A DNA stretch of 64,000 bases from Euonymus europaeus (GCA_963580455.1 OY756965.1:24650902-24714901), one strand, 5' to 3'; positions 11,869 through 29,187 are shown, counted from the first letter of the stretch. Notes: generated by a model from the sequence alone, not told the origin. Numbers and translations are program-made.

Positions 11869-13866
11869 CATGACAGTTTGCAGTGAAAGTGCTGAAGCTT
11901 GTTATTTTGCATACCCTTTTTCGAGTTTGTCTTTCATATCTTATAGTGGGAGCTTTTCTTTTGTATAGGTTTCAGGTAAGATTGTCAAGTCTGGTGTGGG
12001 ATTCTATTTTGTTTCTGGTGATTTACAGAGATTGTGTTTGGTAATTTCAAATTACAGGTGATTGAAAAAATGTTCAATAGTTGAGCTTATTTATTTGTTC
12101 TTTGTGGAGTAAAGATTCTTATTTATTGGCCAGTTTACTTGCAAGTGTTATTTAATTTTAAATTTGGGTACATACACAACATAAACGACACATGCATATC
12201 CTATCAATTAGAACTGGACTTTGAAAGAAAAGAATGGCTACTTTGATTATGCTACCACGTCCAAATTATTTCGATTAAGCCATAGATGGTATCTCTGCTG
12301 GCTTTTGGATCCCCTTTATGTTAGTGGAGCTTCAGGTCTCGCCCGTTGCTTTGATCTTAGTCTCTTATTTTTTTATCTCAGATAAATCTATCGTGTTTTG
12401 GGTGCTGATAGTTGTAAGAGCAGCTGCAAATGCAAACTTGGGTCAGCTGTGATTTCCTTGGTCGCCATGGCAACAGTACTCTCTTGCAAGGATTGTTGTT
12501 TAGCAGGTGCAGGGGGGAGGTCTTATTAGTGGGTTGTTTTGCATGTAGTTTTGGTAATTATTACTAGCTTGTGTTTGATAGAGTTGAAATTATAAAATAG
12601 CCTAGAAACTGCAAACTCTGGGAGCTTCTTTTTTCTCCCTTTATTTATTAATTTTTCGCATCCAGGGACAGTTATCAAGTGGCAGTTAATTTGACAGATG
12701 CTCCGATTCTGATTTTTGGTATTGATTTTATGTAGGGATTTATCAGTCTAGTTTCATTTTTGAAATTTATTTTAAAGAAAGAACAGAAGAAAAAGAGAAA
12801 AACAAAACCATACTGTCTCCTAAGGCTTTTTTAAGAGCTTATGTAGCAGAGAATTTAAGTTACCGTGCACAATTGCAAACCTTGGATAGAAGTATCTGTT
12901 GGATTATGGTTGGCTGAGAGGAACTTACCGAAAGAAATTGAGATGAGACAGAAGAGGTCCGGGGTTTCAAATGTCTTTGCAATGTGGGCTTTCTTGTAAT
13001 GGCTAGAAAGGGGGGCCTTTGCCATTCTTATGGCCTTGGTTAGTATGCAATTATATTGGCAAAAAATATTTGTAGATCTATTTTATGAGATTTATTAAAA
13101 ATAAAATTATTAATTTAAATTTATTTATAATCAGGTCTAATTTTTTTAATTAAATTAATTTTTTATTAGTTAAATTACATAAATATTCTTTAAAATATAA
13201 AAAATCATTTCATTATCGTATACGCAAACTAAGCGTGTTGAGCATACACAAGCTCGTTAGGGTTTAGCAAATCATTTTTCTTAAGCTTTAACACTATGTT
13301 ATAACATGAAAATCCAATACACGAACTCGTTAGGATTTAACGAATTCGTTCCCCTTAATGTTTAACACTTACTCTTTAATTTGGTTTCGATTTCTAAAAT
13401 TTTCAAACTAATAGTTTCGGTTTAACCATGACGGTTTGGATGATCAGACTATGCACAGTCCTACTCAAAACAATTACTTATTCAAAATATTAACTGGAAT
13501 GAATAATTTTTGTTCACATTTATTATACAAAAAAATGATTTTACATATTTATTCATATTAGCAAAATAAGTATTTCACATATTTTATAAAAAGTTTAATC
13601 ATATACTTGTTGACATCATTAAATCATGTCTTAGTAGAGTTATGTTAACAAAACACGTTTTTTTTATACAATCATATCAATGGAAATATCTATTTTTATA
13701 TATTATACATTCTTTCTAAAAATAAACCACTACGATATGCTGCAGAATCAGCACTTTGGTTAAACCACCTTTTTCTGTTTCCCATAAAAGTAGCAATCTC
13801 ACAACAAAGCCCAACACATCATGTATCCTACGATCTTCTGTGAATAACCATATCATTTGGTATTTT

Positions 13867-13867
<1 letters not shown>
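11869..13867. other. 3' UTR of KEN-box gene and intergenic DNA
   Basis: The first few hundred bases are probably 3' UTR. The remainder is AT-rich DNA leading to the isochorismate synthase promoter. No ORF or RNA gene is supported. Confidence 0.45.
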
Positions 13868-13904
<37 letters not shown>

Positions 13905-13910
13905 ACTCTC
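13868..13910 (+). repeat. (CT)n microsatellite directly before the ICS start codon
   Basis: An almost pure CT dinucleotide run, ending ACTCACTCTC, abuts the ATG at 13911. It therefore probably lies in the 5' UTR or core promoter of isochorismate synthase. Pyrimidine tracts of this kind are common near plant transcription starts and vary in length between individuals. Confidence 0.9.
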
Positions 13911-19908
<5,998 letters not shown>

Positions 19909-21047
19909 AAAGGTCAGTCTTTTTTACTCCAAAAAAGAAGTTCATTGTTTTGAAGATTATGCTTTCCTTGTTCTGCACGATCTGAATGCTGTTTACCCAT
20001 ATTCTAGTAACAAAATGAAATGTAAATTGATAGAAATATTTATTCTGTTACAAATCAATATAAAACTTTACTGATTAGCTGAGGACATGACTGAACTACA
20101 GTTTATGTTGAGAAGAATGGTTTGAATGCTCCACTCTGGAAGTGTTTCCATTTTTTCTGGAAAGCCCTGAGCCGTATTGGGTTATGGTCTCTCGTAGAAG
20201 TCCAAATACATTTGTTGATTTTCCTGTTTGAAATGCAAAGCAATTGTACTTCACACTAGCTGTAGCTTGGTATAGAGTTTCCTCTGAGATCAATGTGTAG
20301 TTGCGGGGCAAGCAATAACAGTTGTGGGCATACTCTAGCTGTAGACAAATCTGATATGTATTCTTTGATCTATGTATATCAAAAATGGGGTCTGCTAATT
20401 GCCAATTTCTTCATTGTAAACTTATTGAGAAAACCTCAGCTCCATGCAATCTATTGGCACCAGTCTGAATTGTTCTCCTGGTGAGTTAATGAGAATAGAA
20501 AGATGCATAGGAAAAAAAATTCCATTATTCTTTTCTTTTTCTTTTTATTTTTGCCTTTCTTGAACACTTTTTTTCCCTAAGCAGTAAATATCGACATCAC
20601 AGGGACTCCTGTTTGCAAAACCCTAAATATGCAATAGTTTATTTACTCTTGGTCTAAAAAAAATCCCTCAATATTTTTTGGATTTGAACTCAGGATTCGA
20701 GATTATGTACGATTTAACTTGTTAATTGAAGTACTTGAAATTTGTAAAAATCCCACAATAAACTCCAGGGGATCATATTCTTCATAAATTAAGTCATTTA
20801 ATTTCTTTTAATTGCCCTAGATATGAATTAATTACATGAATGATCTTACTATTAATACAATATTAAAACTCTATCGAGTGAAGTATATTGGACACAAGAG
20901 AAGCAAGGAATAGTGCCTTTCCTTGTGTTAGAAATGAAGCCACCACCCAAATTTGAATAATCCAACAGGAAAGGCTTGGAATAAGGATTGTCATGATTTC
21001 ACAGGACATAAACTGCTAGTCGATCTGGTTTCTTGTTCCAGTACTTC
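19909..21047. other. Intergenic region between ICS and HSP20-like gene
   Basis: It contains the ICS 3' UTR (extent unknown) and the upstream region of the HSP20-like gene. I see no further gene. Confidence 0.5.
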
Positions 21048-21054
21048 TATAAAA
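21048..21054 (+). promoter_or_regulatory. Candidate TATA box of the HSP20-like gene
   Basis: TATAAAA lies 108 bases before the ATG at 21156, a spacing that fits a leader of roughly 75 bases. Sequence match and position only. Confidence 0.55.
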
Positions 21055-21155
21055 GAAGAAATCCTAGTGCATGTTTTTTCTTCATCATCATCTCATATCA
21101 TAAAACTCATACAAAATTCACAATATATATAATTTGATTCTTTTTCTACCTAGCA

Positions 21156-22367
21156 ATGCCAGATGCTCAAAGAAGAGTTGTGTTCAGAGAAAGAACGCCG
21201 TCCCATGACGGCTTAGTTGAAGAAATCGTCCCTTCTTCTGCTTGGACCGAGGATTCAGAAGGCCATTATCTCCTTGTTGATCTTCCTGGTATTTATGCCA
21301 AAACTCTGTCCGATCTAAATGACCGATTTGTCTTTTTCGAAATAAATCAAGTTATATATCTAAAATTTTGTTCCAAATATAAAGATTTTGTCTGATTTAA
21401 AATCAAATTCGAGTCCAAACACAATTTTTTATCCAATTTAATTGTCGGACTCTACCTTTATTGGATTATTGTCCGATTTATTTATTAAGATTTAGTTTTC
21501 CAAACCCTAAACCTTGTCAAATTTTTTACTACAAACGGTACCTAATCAGGCAGACCAACCCATTTGAGCCCGAACCCGACACAGTAAAAACTCTTTCTCA
21601 CCCGCAAAAGTGAATAGACAAGGCCTACCATGACCCGTGAACCCAGACAAGTGGGTGATGCCGGGCCCAGGATCCCCGGCCCACTTTTCATTTCTATTAA
21701 AAGTTTAAGACCCTAAAATTCCTATTTTTTTTTTGATAAACCCTAAAATTCCTAATTAATAATATGTTTCCACTCTTGGAGATCAAAATTTGAAATATAA
21801 CTATTGTGCTATTACTTTTCATTTTGGTATGTTAAAACTCATTTAGGTTTCAAGGAGGAAGAGGTGAAGCTTCAGATGGATGATTCAGGGAACATATCAG
21901 TCGGTGGAGAAAGGCTGGTGAAGGACAGCAAGTTAATAATTTTTGAACAAACCTTCAAGATTCCAGTGAACTCGGATGCTGAACAAATTACTGGAAAATT
22001 CAACGGCAGGATCCTCTACGTTACTGTCCCTAAACTACCCACAAACAAGAAAGAAAAACAAGCCCGAAGCTCGAACACTGACAGTATTGATAAGGAGGAG
22101 AATGATGAAGCAAAGAATGCAGAAAAACTAAATAAGGAAGGACTAGTAGATCATCATGGAGGTGACCAAATGAAAGAAAAGAAGGCAAAGGAAGTTTATC
22201 ACCATCACAAAGACGGTTTTCCTAGAGAGGTTGTAGAGAAATGGGGATCACAAGAAGGCAATGACTTATTGGCATTTGCCATGGAGATGGTTAAGAAACA
22301 CAATGTGATTGTAATTACAGCTGCCTTGGCATTTTCACTTGGATGCTTTGTTGGTCGTAAATTATAG
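21156..22367 (+). CDS. HSP20/alpha-crystallin protein with C-terminal membrane anchor (RTM2-like)
   Basis: Exons 21156-21288 and 21847-22367 give 217 residues. An alpha-crystallin-type domain occupies about residues 23-112 (SSAWTEDSEGHYLLVDLPGF, then VKLQMDDSGNISVGGERL, then FKIPVNSDAEQITGKFNGRILYVTVPK). The single intron splits the codon for Gly in DLPG, a common place in this family. A long charged Lys/Glu/Asp region and a His-rich patch (VYHHHKD) follow. A hydrophobic segment ends the protein (VIVITAALAFSLGCFVGRKL). This layout matches the RESTRICTED TEV MOVEMENT 2-like group rather than cytosolic small heat-shock chaperones. In Arabidopsis RTM2 limits long-distance movement of potyviruses; that role is not implied here without testing. 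Tail-anchoring in a membrane is inferred from the terminal hydrophobic stretch. Confidence 0.9.
21300..21610. repeat. Diverged dispersed repeat in the HSP20-like intron
   Basis: Much of the 558-base intron resembles 35200-35540 of this window. Shared phrases include a TCGAGTCCAAA / TCGTGTCCAAA core, GATTTAATTGT-type blocks, and an ending like AACCCGAACCCGAC / AACCCAAACCCGAC. I read this as two old copies of one repeat family of unknown class. Confidence 0.5.
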
Positions 22368-23962
22368 TGATATTGCTAATGAATTCAATTCATCGTGTGT
22401 GTATTCATGAATTAAGTAATTAAAATTAATAAATAAACTAAGTATTTATGTACCTTTAGTTTGCCATTTTTTTTTTGGATAATTGAGAATCATATCATAC
22501 AGAAGATTATCACCTTCTAACATTTTATATGGGTTTAAACTCAAGACGTCAAATCTGTGTTCATCTAAATTTTTTACTGAATTATATAATAAATTGTGTC
22601 AAAATTCAACGCGTGAGCACAATAATAATGTTTCCGAATTCATACGATGTAACCCTAAAGATATTTATTACTAGATTATCACTCAAGTGATTTTAATTAA
22701 GCAAATTTCAAACATGTATCCATATACCCAAAAAAAAAATGATGCCAATTTAACCGACGAACTTTGTCATGGTAATATTGCAATGATATCTACATGAAAA
22801 AATAATTTATGTGAATACTTTTACATAAAGCAAGCAATAAGCATCCTTATTACTAACTATAAAGTGATTCATTGTATCACCAAAGAATTATTATCTTGCC
22901 ATAGCTAATAATATTCGGTTCTGTAAATCCATGAGTGGTGACCATGAAAACTACTTTAATATCTTTTGTAGCATCAGATTCCACAGGCCGTCCAATTCAG
23001 AAAGAAAAAAAAGGATAAACATATCGCTGCATGGAGAAGCTTCTTTGGGTTGTGAGCTTGAATTTGGTATTTGCAACTCTCTACTTGTCCAAGAAAAGAA
23101 AATTGGAGATGGGTTTAGAAGGAAAGAAGAAGCATATTGGGTTTAGGCATCTGGGGATTGAAATAAAAGGCAAGCACCTCTTCCTCTTGTTGACAAGGGA
23201 GGGACCTCCCAATTGGAAAATTAAAGGTGGATGCTTTGTAGTTCCAACTTTATTCAAAAATTTGACAAAAAGTGATGGGCCACCCACTGGCGTTAGAATG
23301 ATGTTGTTCTCAGAGCCAAGCATCTCCTGTACTCTCTGTGTGTGTCTGTCTGTAGCCTGTACTGGACTACTGGGGGGTGTGTGTCTCAATTTTCAAAACC
23401 CATTTCATACTGGCTGCTTGTGGGTATTTTAGTCTGATAAAAAAAATTATTCTATTATTTAAAAATTATGAATAGGTTTTGATCTATATTATTTGTGTCA
23501 AATAAAAATTAAATAAATTGTAAAAAGAACACGAAAATTATAAATAATTAAATATAAACTTAACATTTTATTTCAATTTTTTACAATCCACTAAATTTTT
23601 TTTCATGCAAATAAAATATCATTGCACTCATAATTCTAATCAGAATATATTAATAATTTTTAAATAATAAAATAAAATTTTTACTGGACTAAAATGCTCC
23701 TGCAATAGAATCCACTGTAAATACTTTTTACAACAGACCCCGAGGAGCCTTTCATACTTATTAGCCTTTCAATTCTTCCATGAACAAAAAACATGATCAA
23801 GAAAATGAGCCCAAACAGGGTGTTGAATTGTACACAAAAGACTCGACGTTCAGCTCAACTGGCACAGGAAAAATGTATCTGGTTGCGTTCTGCGAATAGC
23901 ACAATAGCATATTTGTGTGAGCGTTCAGCATTGTGGAAGTTTTTTATGTGAAAAAAAGAGAG
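22368..23962. other. Intergenic region upstream of QUIRKY-like gene
   Basis: AT-rich DNA. An open frame at 23031-23432 (133 codons) matches no family I know and is not supported as a gene. Confidence 0.45.
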
Positions 23963-23970
23963 TATATAAA
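23963..23970 (+). promoter_or_regulatory. Candidate TATA box of QUIRKY-like gene
   Basis: TATATAAA lies about 230 bases before the ATG at 24197, which would give a leader of about 200 bases. Sequence match only. Confidence 0.45.
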
Positions 23971-24196
23971 ACGGACCAGTAAAAGGTAGGGAAGCCAGAA
24001 ACCTTCGCGAGAGAGAATGGAATCTCACACATTTCTTTTATCCTCTGGAATATTAAAAGTCAATAAAAAAATTGTATATTATTTGAAATTAATTCCCCAA
24101 AATCAGTCTTCTTCCGCGATCCTCGGCTTCTCTCTGCTCGAAACTTAACAAACAAACGCATTTTTACTTGCTCTGCTGCTGCCACAAGATGACACC

Positions 24197-27100
24197 ATGA
24201 CCACGCCGCCACTACCCCAACAACCAAACACTGTCCGCAAGCTACTCGTAGAAATTGTAGATGCACGGGATCTCTTGCCAAAGGATGGCCAGGGGAGCTC
24301 CAGCCCCTACGTCGTCGCAGACTTCGACGGCCAGAAAAAACGCACTTCCACCAAGTTTCGTGACCTCAATCCGGTATGGAATGAGACTCTGGAGTTTGTT
24401 GTGTCTGATCCTGATAACATGGACTATGAGGAGCTTGAAATCGAGGTTTTCAATGACAAGAAGTACGGCAATGGAAGTGGACGTAAGAACCATTTCTTGG
24501 GGAGGGTCAAGCTCTATGGTTCACAGTTTGCAAGGCGTGGAGAGGAAGGGCTAGTGTATTTTGCTTTGGAGAAGAAGAGTGTGTTTAGCTGGATTAGGGG
24601 AGAGATTGGGTTGAGGATTTGTTATTACGATGAGTTAGTCGAGGAGGAGCCGCCTCCTCCTCCTCCTCCACAGGCGGAGAATGAGGAGGCACCTCCACCG
24701 CCGAAGTCACCTTCAGCAGCTCTTATGGTTGAGGAAGGCAGAGTATTCGAGGCCCCTGCACACACTGAGCATAGAGTTCATGGTCATGCCTACTATCCGG
24801 AGTCGCACTCCCCTCCCGTGGTGGTCGTCGAAGAATCTCCACCGCCTGTGATGAATGCGCAATCGGAGCCGCCACCGGCTCAAGAGATGCACCATCCACC
24901 GGAGGTGAGGAGGATGCATACAGCAAGAGTAGTTAGTGGCGGTGGAGGTGGAGACAGAGTAAGAGTGTTGAAGAGGCCAAATGGAGACTACTCTCCAAGA
25001 GTAATTACAGGCAAGTTTGGTGGAGAAACAACTGCTGATCGAGTCCATCCGTACGATCTCGTCGAACCAATGCAGTATTTATTTATCAGAATCGTGAAGG
25101 CGCGAGGTTTGGCTCCTAATGAGAGTCCATACCTGAAAATCAGAACCACAACTCATTCCGTCAGATCTAAACCGGCGAATCATCGACCCTGTGAGCCAAC
25201 AGACTCTCCGGAGTGGAACCAGGTGTTTGCATTAGGCCACAACAGGCCTGATACGGCCAGCGCCAGGCTTGAGATTTCTATTTGGGACTCGCCGTCGGAG
25301 AATTTCCTCGGCGGCGTGTGCTTCGATCTCTCTGATGTGCCCGTCCGTGACCCACCCGACAGTCCTTTAGCTCCACAATGGTACAGACTCGAAAGTGACG
25401 CCGGCGACCAGAACTCTAACAGAGTCTCGGGTGACATCCAGCTCTCCGTCTGGATAGGCACCCAAGCAGACGACGCGTTCCCGGAGGCGTGGAGCTCAGA
25501 CGCACCGTACGTCTCACACACCCGCTCCAAAGTCTATCAGTCACCCAAGCTTTGGTACCTGCGGGTTACGGTTATTGAAGCACAAGACCTCCACATCATC
25601 CCAAACCTACCTCCATTAACAGCACCAGAAATTCGTGTCAAGGGACAACTAGCATTCCAGTGCGTAAGAACAAGGCGAGGATTCATGAACAATCACAGCG
25701 CGTCGATCCACTGGAACGAGGACTTAATTTTCGTCGCCGCCGAACCTCTCGAAGACTCTCTGGTTCTGCTAGTGGAGGACCGGACAAACAAGGAAGCTAT
25801 TCTCCTCGGCCACGTCATCATTCCCGTGAACACTATCGAGCAACGTGCAGACGATCGCCACGTCGCCTCAAAATGGTTCGCGTTGGAAGGAGGGACCGGC
25901 GGTGGATGTGAGGGTGGGCCCGGAGGAGGAGTAGGTGGGTCCTATGGTGGCAGAATCCATGTACGCCTATGCTTGGAAGGAGGGTATCACGTGCTTGATG
26001 AAGCGGCGCACTTGTCCAGTGACTTTAGGCCAACGGCTAAGCAGTTGTGGAAGCCGGCTATTGGCATTTTGGAGCTGGGAATCTTGGGGGCTCGTGGCTT
26101 GCTTCCCATGAAAGCCAAAGATGGAGGCAAAGGGTCCACAGATGCTTACTGTGTCGCCAAGTATGGCAAAAAGTGGGTCCGCACTAGAACCATCACAGAC
26201 AGTTTTGATCCACGTTGGAATGAGCAGTACACGTGGCAGGTATATGACCCGTGTACAGTTTTAACGGTTGGAGTATTCGACAACTGGCGCATGTTTGCTG
26301 ACGTGCAGGATGAGAAACAAGACTGCCGTATCGGGAAAGTACGAATACGCGTATCTACATTGGAGAGCAACAAGGTTTATACGAACTCATACCCGTTAAT
26401 GGTACTGTTACGAACCGGGTTGAAGAAAATGGGGGAGATTGAAGTGGCGGTCAGATTCGCTTGCCCGTCGTTGTTACCGGAAACATGTGCTGTCTACGGG
26501 CAGCCATTGCTCCCCAGAATGCACTACCTCCGCCCACTCGGGGTCGCCCAACAAGAAGCATTGCGTGGGGCAGCGAGCAAGATGGTAGCGTGTTGGCTTG
26601 CCCGGTCGGAGCCTCCATTGGGACCCGAGGTGGTTCGGTACCTCTTGGATGCTGATTCTCACGCATGGAGCATTAGGAAGAGCAAGACGAATTGGTTTCG
26701 TATCGTAGCTGTTCTTGCGTGGGCAGTCGGGTTGGCTAAATGGTTGGACGATATCCGGAGGTGGAGAAACAGGATCACAACGGTTTTAGTACACGTGTTG
26801 TATTTGGTACTTGTTTGGTACCCGGATTTTATAGTCCCAACCTTGTTTTTATACGTATTCCTGATTGGAGTGTGGTATTACCGGTTCAGACCCAAAATAC
26901 CAGCGGGTATGGATACCCGACTCTCTCAAGCGGAAACGGTTGACCCGGATGAATTAGACGAGGAATTCGACACAATACCAAGTTCAAGACCACCCGAGGT
27001 TATCAGAGCCCGATACGATCGGTTACGGATGTTGGCCGCTAGAGTCCAAACAGTTTTGGGTGATTTTGCCACACAAGGAGAGAGGCTCCAAGCCTTGGTG

Positions 27101-27304
27101 AGTTGGAGGGACCCAAGAGCCACAAAATTGTTCACGGGGGTCTGCCTTGCCATTACTATAATCCTCTACGTGGTGCCGTCAAAAATGGTGGCTGTGGCCT
27201 TAGGGTTCTATTACCTCCGCCACCCAATGTTCCGGGAAACCATGCCGCCCACTAGCCTGAACTTCTTCCGGCGGCTTCCCAGTTTATCGGATCGACTAAT
27301 CTAG
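24197..27304 (+). CDS. QKY: Multiple C2 domain and transmembrane region protein (QUIRKY/MCTP15 type)
   Basis: A single uninterrupted 1035-codon frame, as is usual for this family. Four C2 domains are visible: about 14-125 (LLVEIVDARDLLPKDGQGSS...), about 288-410 (LFIRIVKARGL), about 455-570 (LRVTVIEAQDL) and about 625-750 (LELGILGARGLLPMK...). Between C2-1 and C2-2 is a Pro/Glu-rich linker (residues ~150-270). The C-terminal phosphoribosyltransferase-C-like membrane region has hydrophobic segments near 860-895 and 975-1010 and ends LNFFRRLPSLSDRLI, a family signature. The N-terminal stretch through VFSWIRGEIGL closely follows Arabidopsis QKY as I recall it. QKY sits at plasmodesmata and the ER/plasma-membrane contact, and acts with the receptor kinase STRUBBELIG in tissue shaping. 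Close relatives (MCTP16, FTIP1-like) are the main alternative; the order ICS-QKY-RIQ supports QKY. Confidence 0.93.
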   Translation: MTTPPLPQQPNTVRKLLVEIVDARDLLPKDGQGSSSPYVVADFDGQKKRTSTKFRDLNPVWNETLEFVVSDPDNMDYEELEIEVFNDKKYGNGSGRKNHFLGRVKLYGSQFARRGEEGLVYFALEKKSVFSWIRGEIGLRICYYDELVEEEPPPPPPPQAENEEAPPPPKSPSAALMVEEGRVFEAPAHTEHRVHGHAYYPESHSPPVVVVEESPPPVMNAQSEPPPAQEMHHPPEVRRMHTARVVSGGGGGDRVRVLKRPNGDYSPRVITGKFGGETTADRVHPYDLVEPMQYLFIRIVKARGLAPNESPYLKIRTTTHSVRSKPANHRPCEPTDSPEWNQVFALGHNRPDTASARLEISIWDSPSENFLGGVCFDLSDVPVRDPPDSPLAPQWYRLESDAGDQNSNRVSGDIQLSVWIGTQADDAFPEAWSSDAPYVSHTRSKVYQSPKLWYLRVTVIEAQDLHIIPNLPPLTAPEIRVKGQLAFQCVRTRRGFMNNHSASIHWNEDLIFVAAEPLEDSLVLLVEDRTNKEAILLGHVIIPVNTIEQRADDRHVASKWFALEGGTGGGCEGGPGGGVGGSYGGRIHVRLCLEGGYHVLDEAAHLSSDFRPTAKQLWKPAIGILELGILGARGLLPMKAKDGGKGSTDAYCVAKYGKKWVRTRTITDSFDPRWNEQYTWQVYDPCTVLTVGVFDNWRMFADVQDEKQDCRIGKVRIRVSTLESNKVYTNSYPLMVLLRTGLKKMGEIEVAVRFACPSLLPETCAVYGQPLLPRMHYLRPLGVAQQEALRGAASKMVACWLARSEPPLGPEVVRYLLDADSHAWSIRKSKTNWFRIVAVLAWAVGLAKWLDDIRRWRNRITTVLVHVLYLVLVWYPDFIVPTLFLYVFLIGVWYYRFRPKIPAGMDTRLSQAETVDPDELDEEFDTIPSSRPPEVIRARYDRLRMLAARVQTVLGDFATQGERLQALVSWRDPRATKLFTGVCLAITIILYVVPSKMVAVALGFYYLRHPMFRETMPPTSLNFFRRLPSLSDRLI

Positions 27305-28414
27305 ATTATAACAGCTGTGTATTAGATAGTAGGTATACTAGTGAGGTACATTTTTTTGGCGCCAAAATTGTGGAGATCTTGGGGAGAGGTTAAGAAAAGG
27401 GGGAAATCAAAAAAGCACGAATTGAACAACTGCCATTGAGGGTTGAAAATTTGTCCTTTACTAATAACATGTGGGGGAGTGAAAAAAAAAGGGGGGGGGG
27501 GGGGGGGGGGGGGGGTGGAGTGGTAAGTTGTCATCAACTTATTTTTTGTGTGGTTGTAATTGAATTCATTGACTAATGTAGCGGAAACTTGGAATAAGAG
27601 AAAGGAGTTGTGTGGGGAGGGGCCCAAGACAGTTTGGCTAGGAAGAAAATTGAGTGAGTTTTGAGATTGCTCTGAAATTGTCCAGGAAAGTACGGACATT
27701 ATTGTATTGCTTTCTAACATTTGTATCAACATATCTTCTTCTTTTCTTCCTCTTGTTTGTTTATTAATTGAATTTACATGTCATTGTTTATGGTTTTGAT
27801 TATGTTTTTAAGGAGAATGTATCATTAATTCTTATGTTTGTTAAATATTCATCCTGAATCACTGATCTTGTTAATGTAGTATTTATAATATATTGTCAAA
27901 GGTGGCAGCTTTGAGACAAATTTCCATGGAAATATCGACTTTAGAGCTTAGACTCACACCACAGATCGTCAGGTTGGAAATCATCATCATCGTTGATCCG
28001 GTGAAGTTAATTGGGCTGAGGCCTTTTTCATATTGAGCCCATGAATGGCACGTTAACCCAAAAAAAAAACTCTCTTTTTTACTTTACAGTGCCCACTGCC
28101 CAAGCTCAGTCTTTTTGACTGTTTAGTATTTAGTTTATTTGTATTTTATGTGCCATTCGATGATAATTTCTACTCTGCAATCCCCTCCTGTCCTATTGTC
28201 AGGTGAGGGCTGGTCAAAACTCCCCGGAAAACAAGTGAAGTCATGTCTGGAATAAAGCTTGGCTCTTCATTCAGTCCTTCAAGAAAGGCTTGCCTACAAA
28301 AAATCAGTTTGGAATTAATATGGTTAGCATTTAGTCATTTTATATTTCTTCCTCCCATTTAAGTTTATAAAGTGAAGGTGAGAGTTGTACATTGTGTTTC
28401 AGGTTTAAAACAAC
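27305..28414. other. 3' UTR of QKY-like gene, poly-G tract and intergenic DNA
   Basis: A run of about 26 G lies at about 27491-27515 after a run of A. The remainder is AT-rich DNA. An acceptor-like TTTCAG at about 28397-28402 precedes the next ATG and may end a leader intron. Confidence 0.5.
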
Positions 28415-28683
28415 ATGGGAGAGACGGCAGATTCAGAGAAGAAAGGAAGGAAAGTTGATGAAGATGTGCACAATAAGGAAGAGAAAGTTGAAGACAAGAA
28501 GATCAAGAAGGACAAGGTAGGTAAGAGTGAAGGGAAGGATATAGTAAGGAGAAGAAGACAAAGAATCCTGAAGACGAGAAGGACCCTGCGAAACTCAGGT
28601 CTAAGCTTGAAAAGCTTGAGACCAAAATGCAAGCTCTGGCTCAGAAGAAACAAGAGGTTTTGAATCTGCTTAAGGAAGTTTGA
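28415..28683 (+). pseudogene. Lys-rich small coiled-coil protein gene with frameshift
   Basis: The ATG at 28415 opens a frame rich in Lys, Glu and Asp (MGETADSEKKGRKVDED...). At about 28543 (GGATATAGTAAGG) the frame must shift to give the continuation SKEKKTKNPEDEKDPAKL, a helical segment with regularly spaced Leu (LRSKLEKLETKMQALAQK), and the stop at 28681-28683. Without the shift, translation runs through a basic nonsense tail to 28663. The simplest explanation is a 2-base TA insertion, or a sequencing error. Plants have a family of short proteins with this charged head and AKLxxKLEKxxxKxQ tail; no function is known to me. It is called a pseudogene cautiously: a short intron cannot explain the shift, because the only candidate would be about 30 bases. 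Confidence 0.6.
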
Positions 28684-29187
28684 AAACAATAATCCCACCA
28701 CTCAAACTGATTCTGCCTCTTGAGGGAATGGATTAGTAACTCCTATGTTTATATGATGATTTGGATGTGTCTCTCAGCTTAATAATTAATTGTATTTGAT
28801 TTTCTGTAATAAAAATAAAGGAATTAAATCTTTCCTTGAAAATTAATCTGTCTTGGTTAAACAGCAGCAATGTAGTTTTATCAATCCGAATTAGGGAGAC
28901 AAAATAAAAAAACCTAGGAATACAAATCCAAATCAGTCATACAGTTCTAAGTCATCCAACACATATATGCAACATAATTTTGAAAGGTTGGAATAGATAA
29001 ATATCACAGTTCGGCGACGCTCCTGTACTTTTCACTTAGCACCCAGGGTAATTTGTACAGAAATTATTTAAATGGAGATCAACGTTTTGCAGGACTTTCC
29101 AATGAAAACCCCCCCACAGACAAACATAGTATGCACAAATATAAACTGTATCAACACAACCTTGTAAAACTAGGAAAAGGGTAACAA
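28684..29187. other. Convergent 3' ends of Lys-rich gene and HIR gene
   Basis: This holds the 3' UTRs of the flanking plus- and minus-strand genes. No other gene is seen. Confidence 0.55.

Noticed and set aside
23031..23432. 133-codon open frame upstream of the QUIRKY-like gene
   Set aside because: No family resemblance, Cys/Leu-rich low-information tail, and lies in DNA expected to be promoter; chance frame more likely.
26461..26666. Several short frames on both strands within QUIRKY-like gene
   Set aside because: GC-richer coding DNA yields overlapping open frames; the 1035-codon frame explains the region.
28516..28547. Short GT...AG intron as an explanation of the Lys-rich gene frame change
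   Set aside because: It would be about 30 bases, below the minimum plant intron size; frameshift is simpler.
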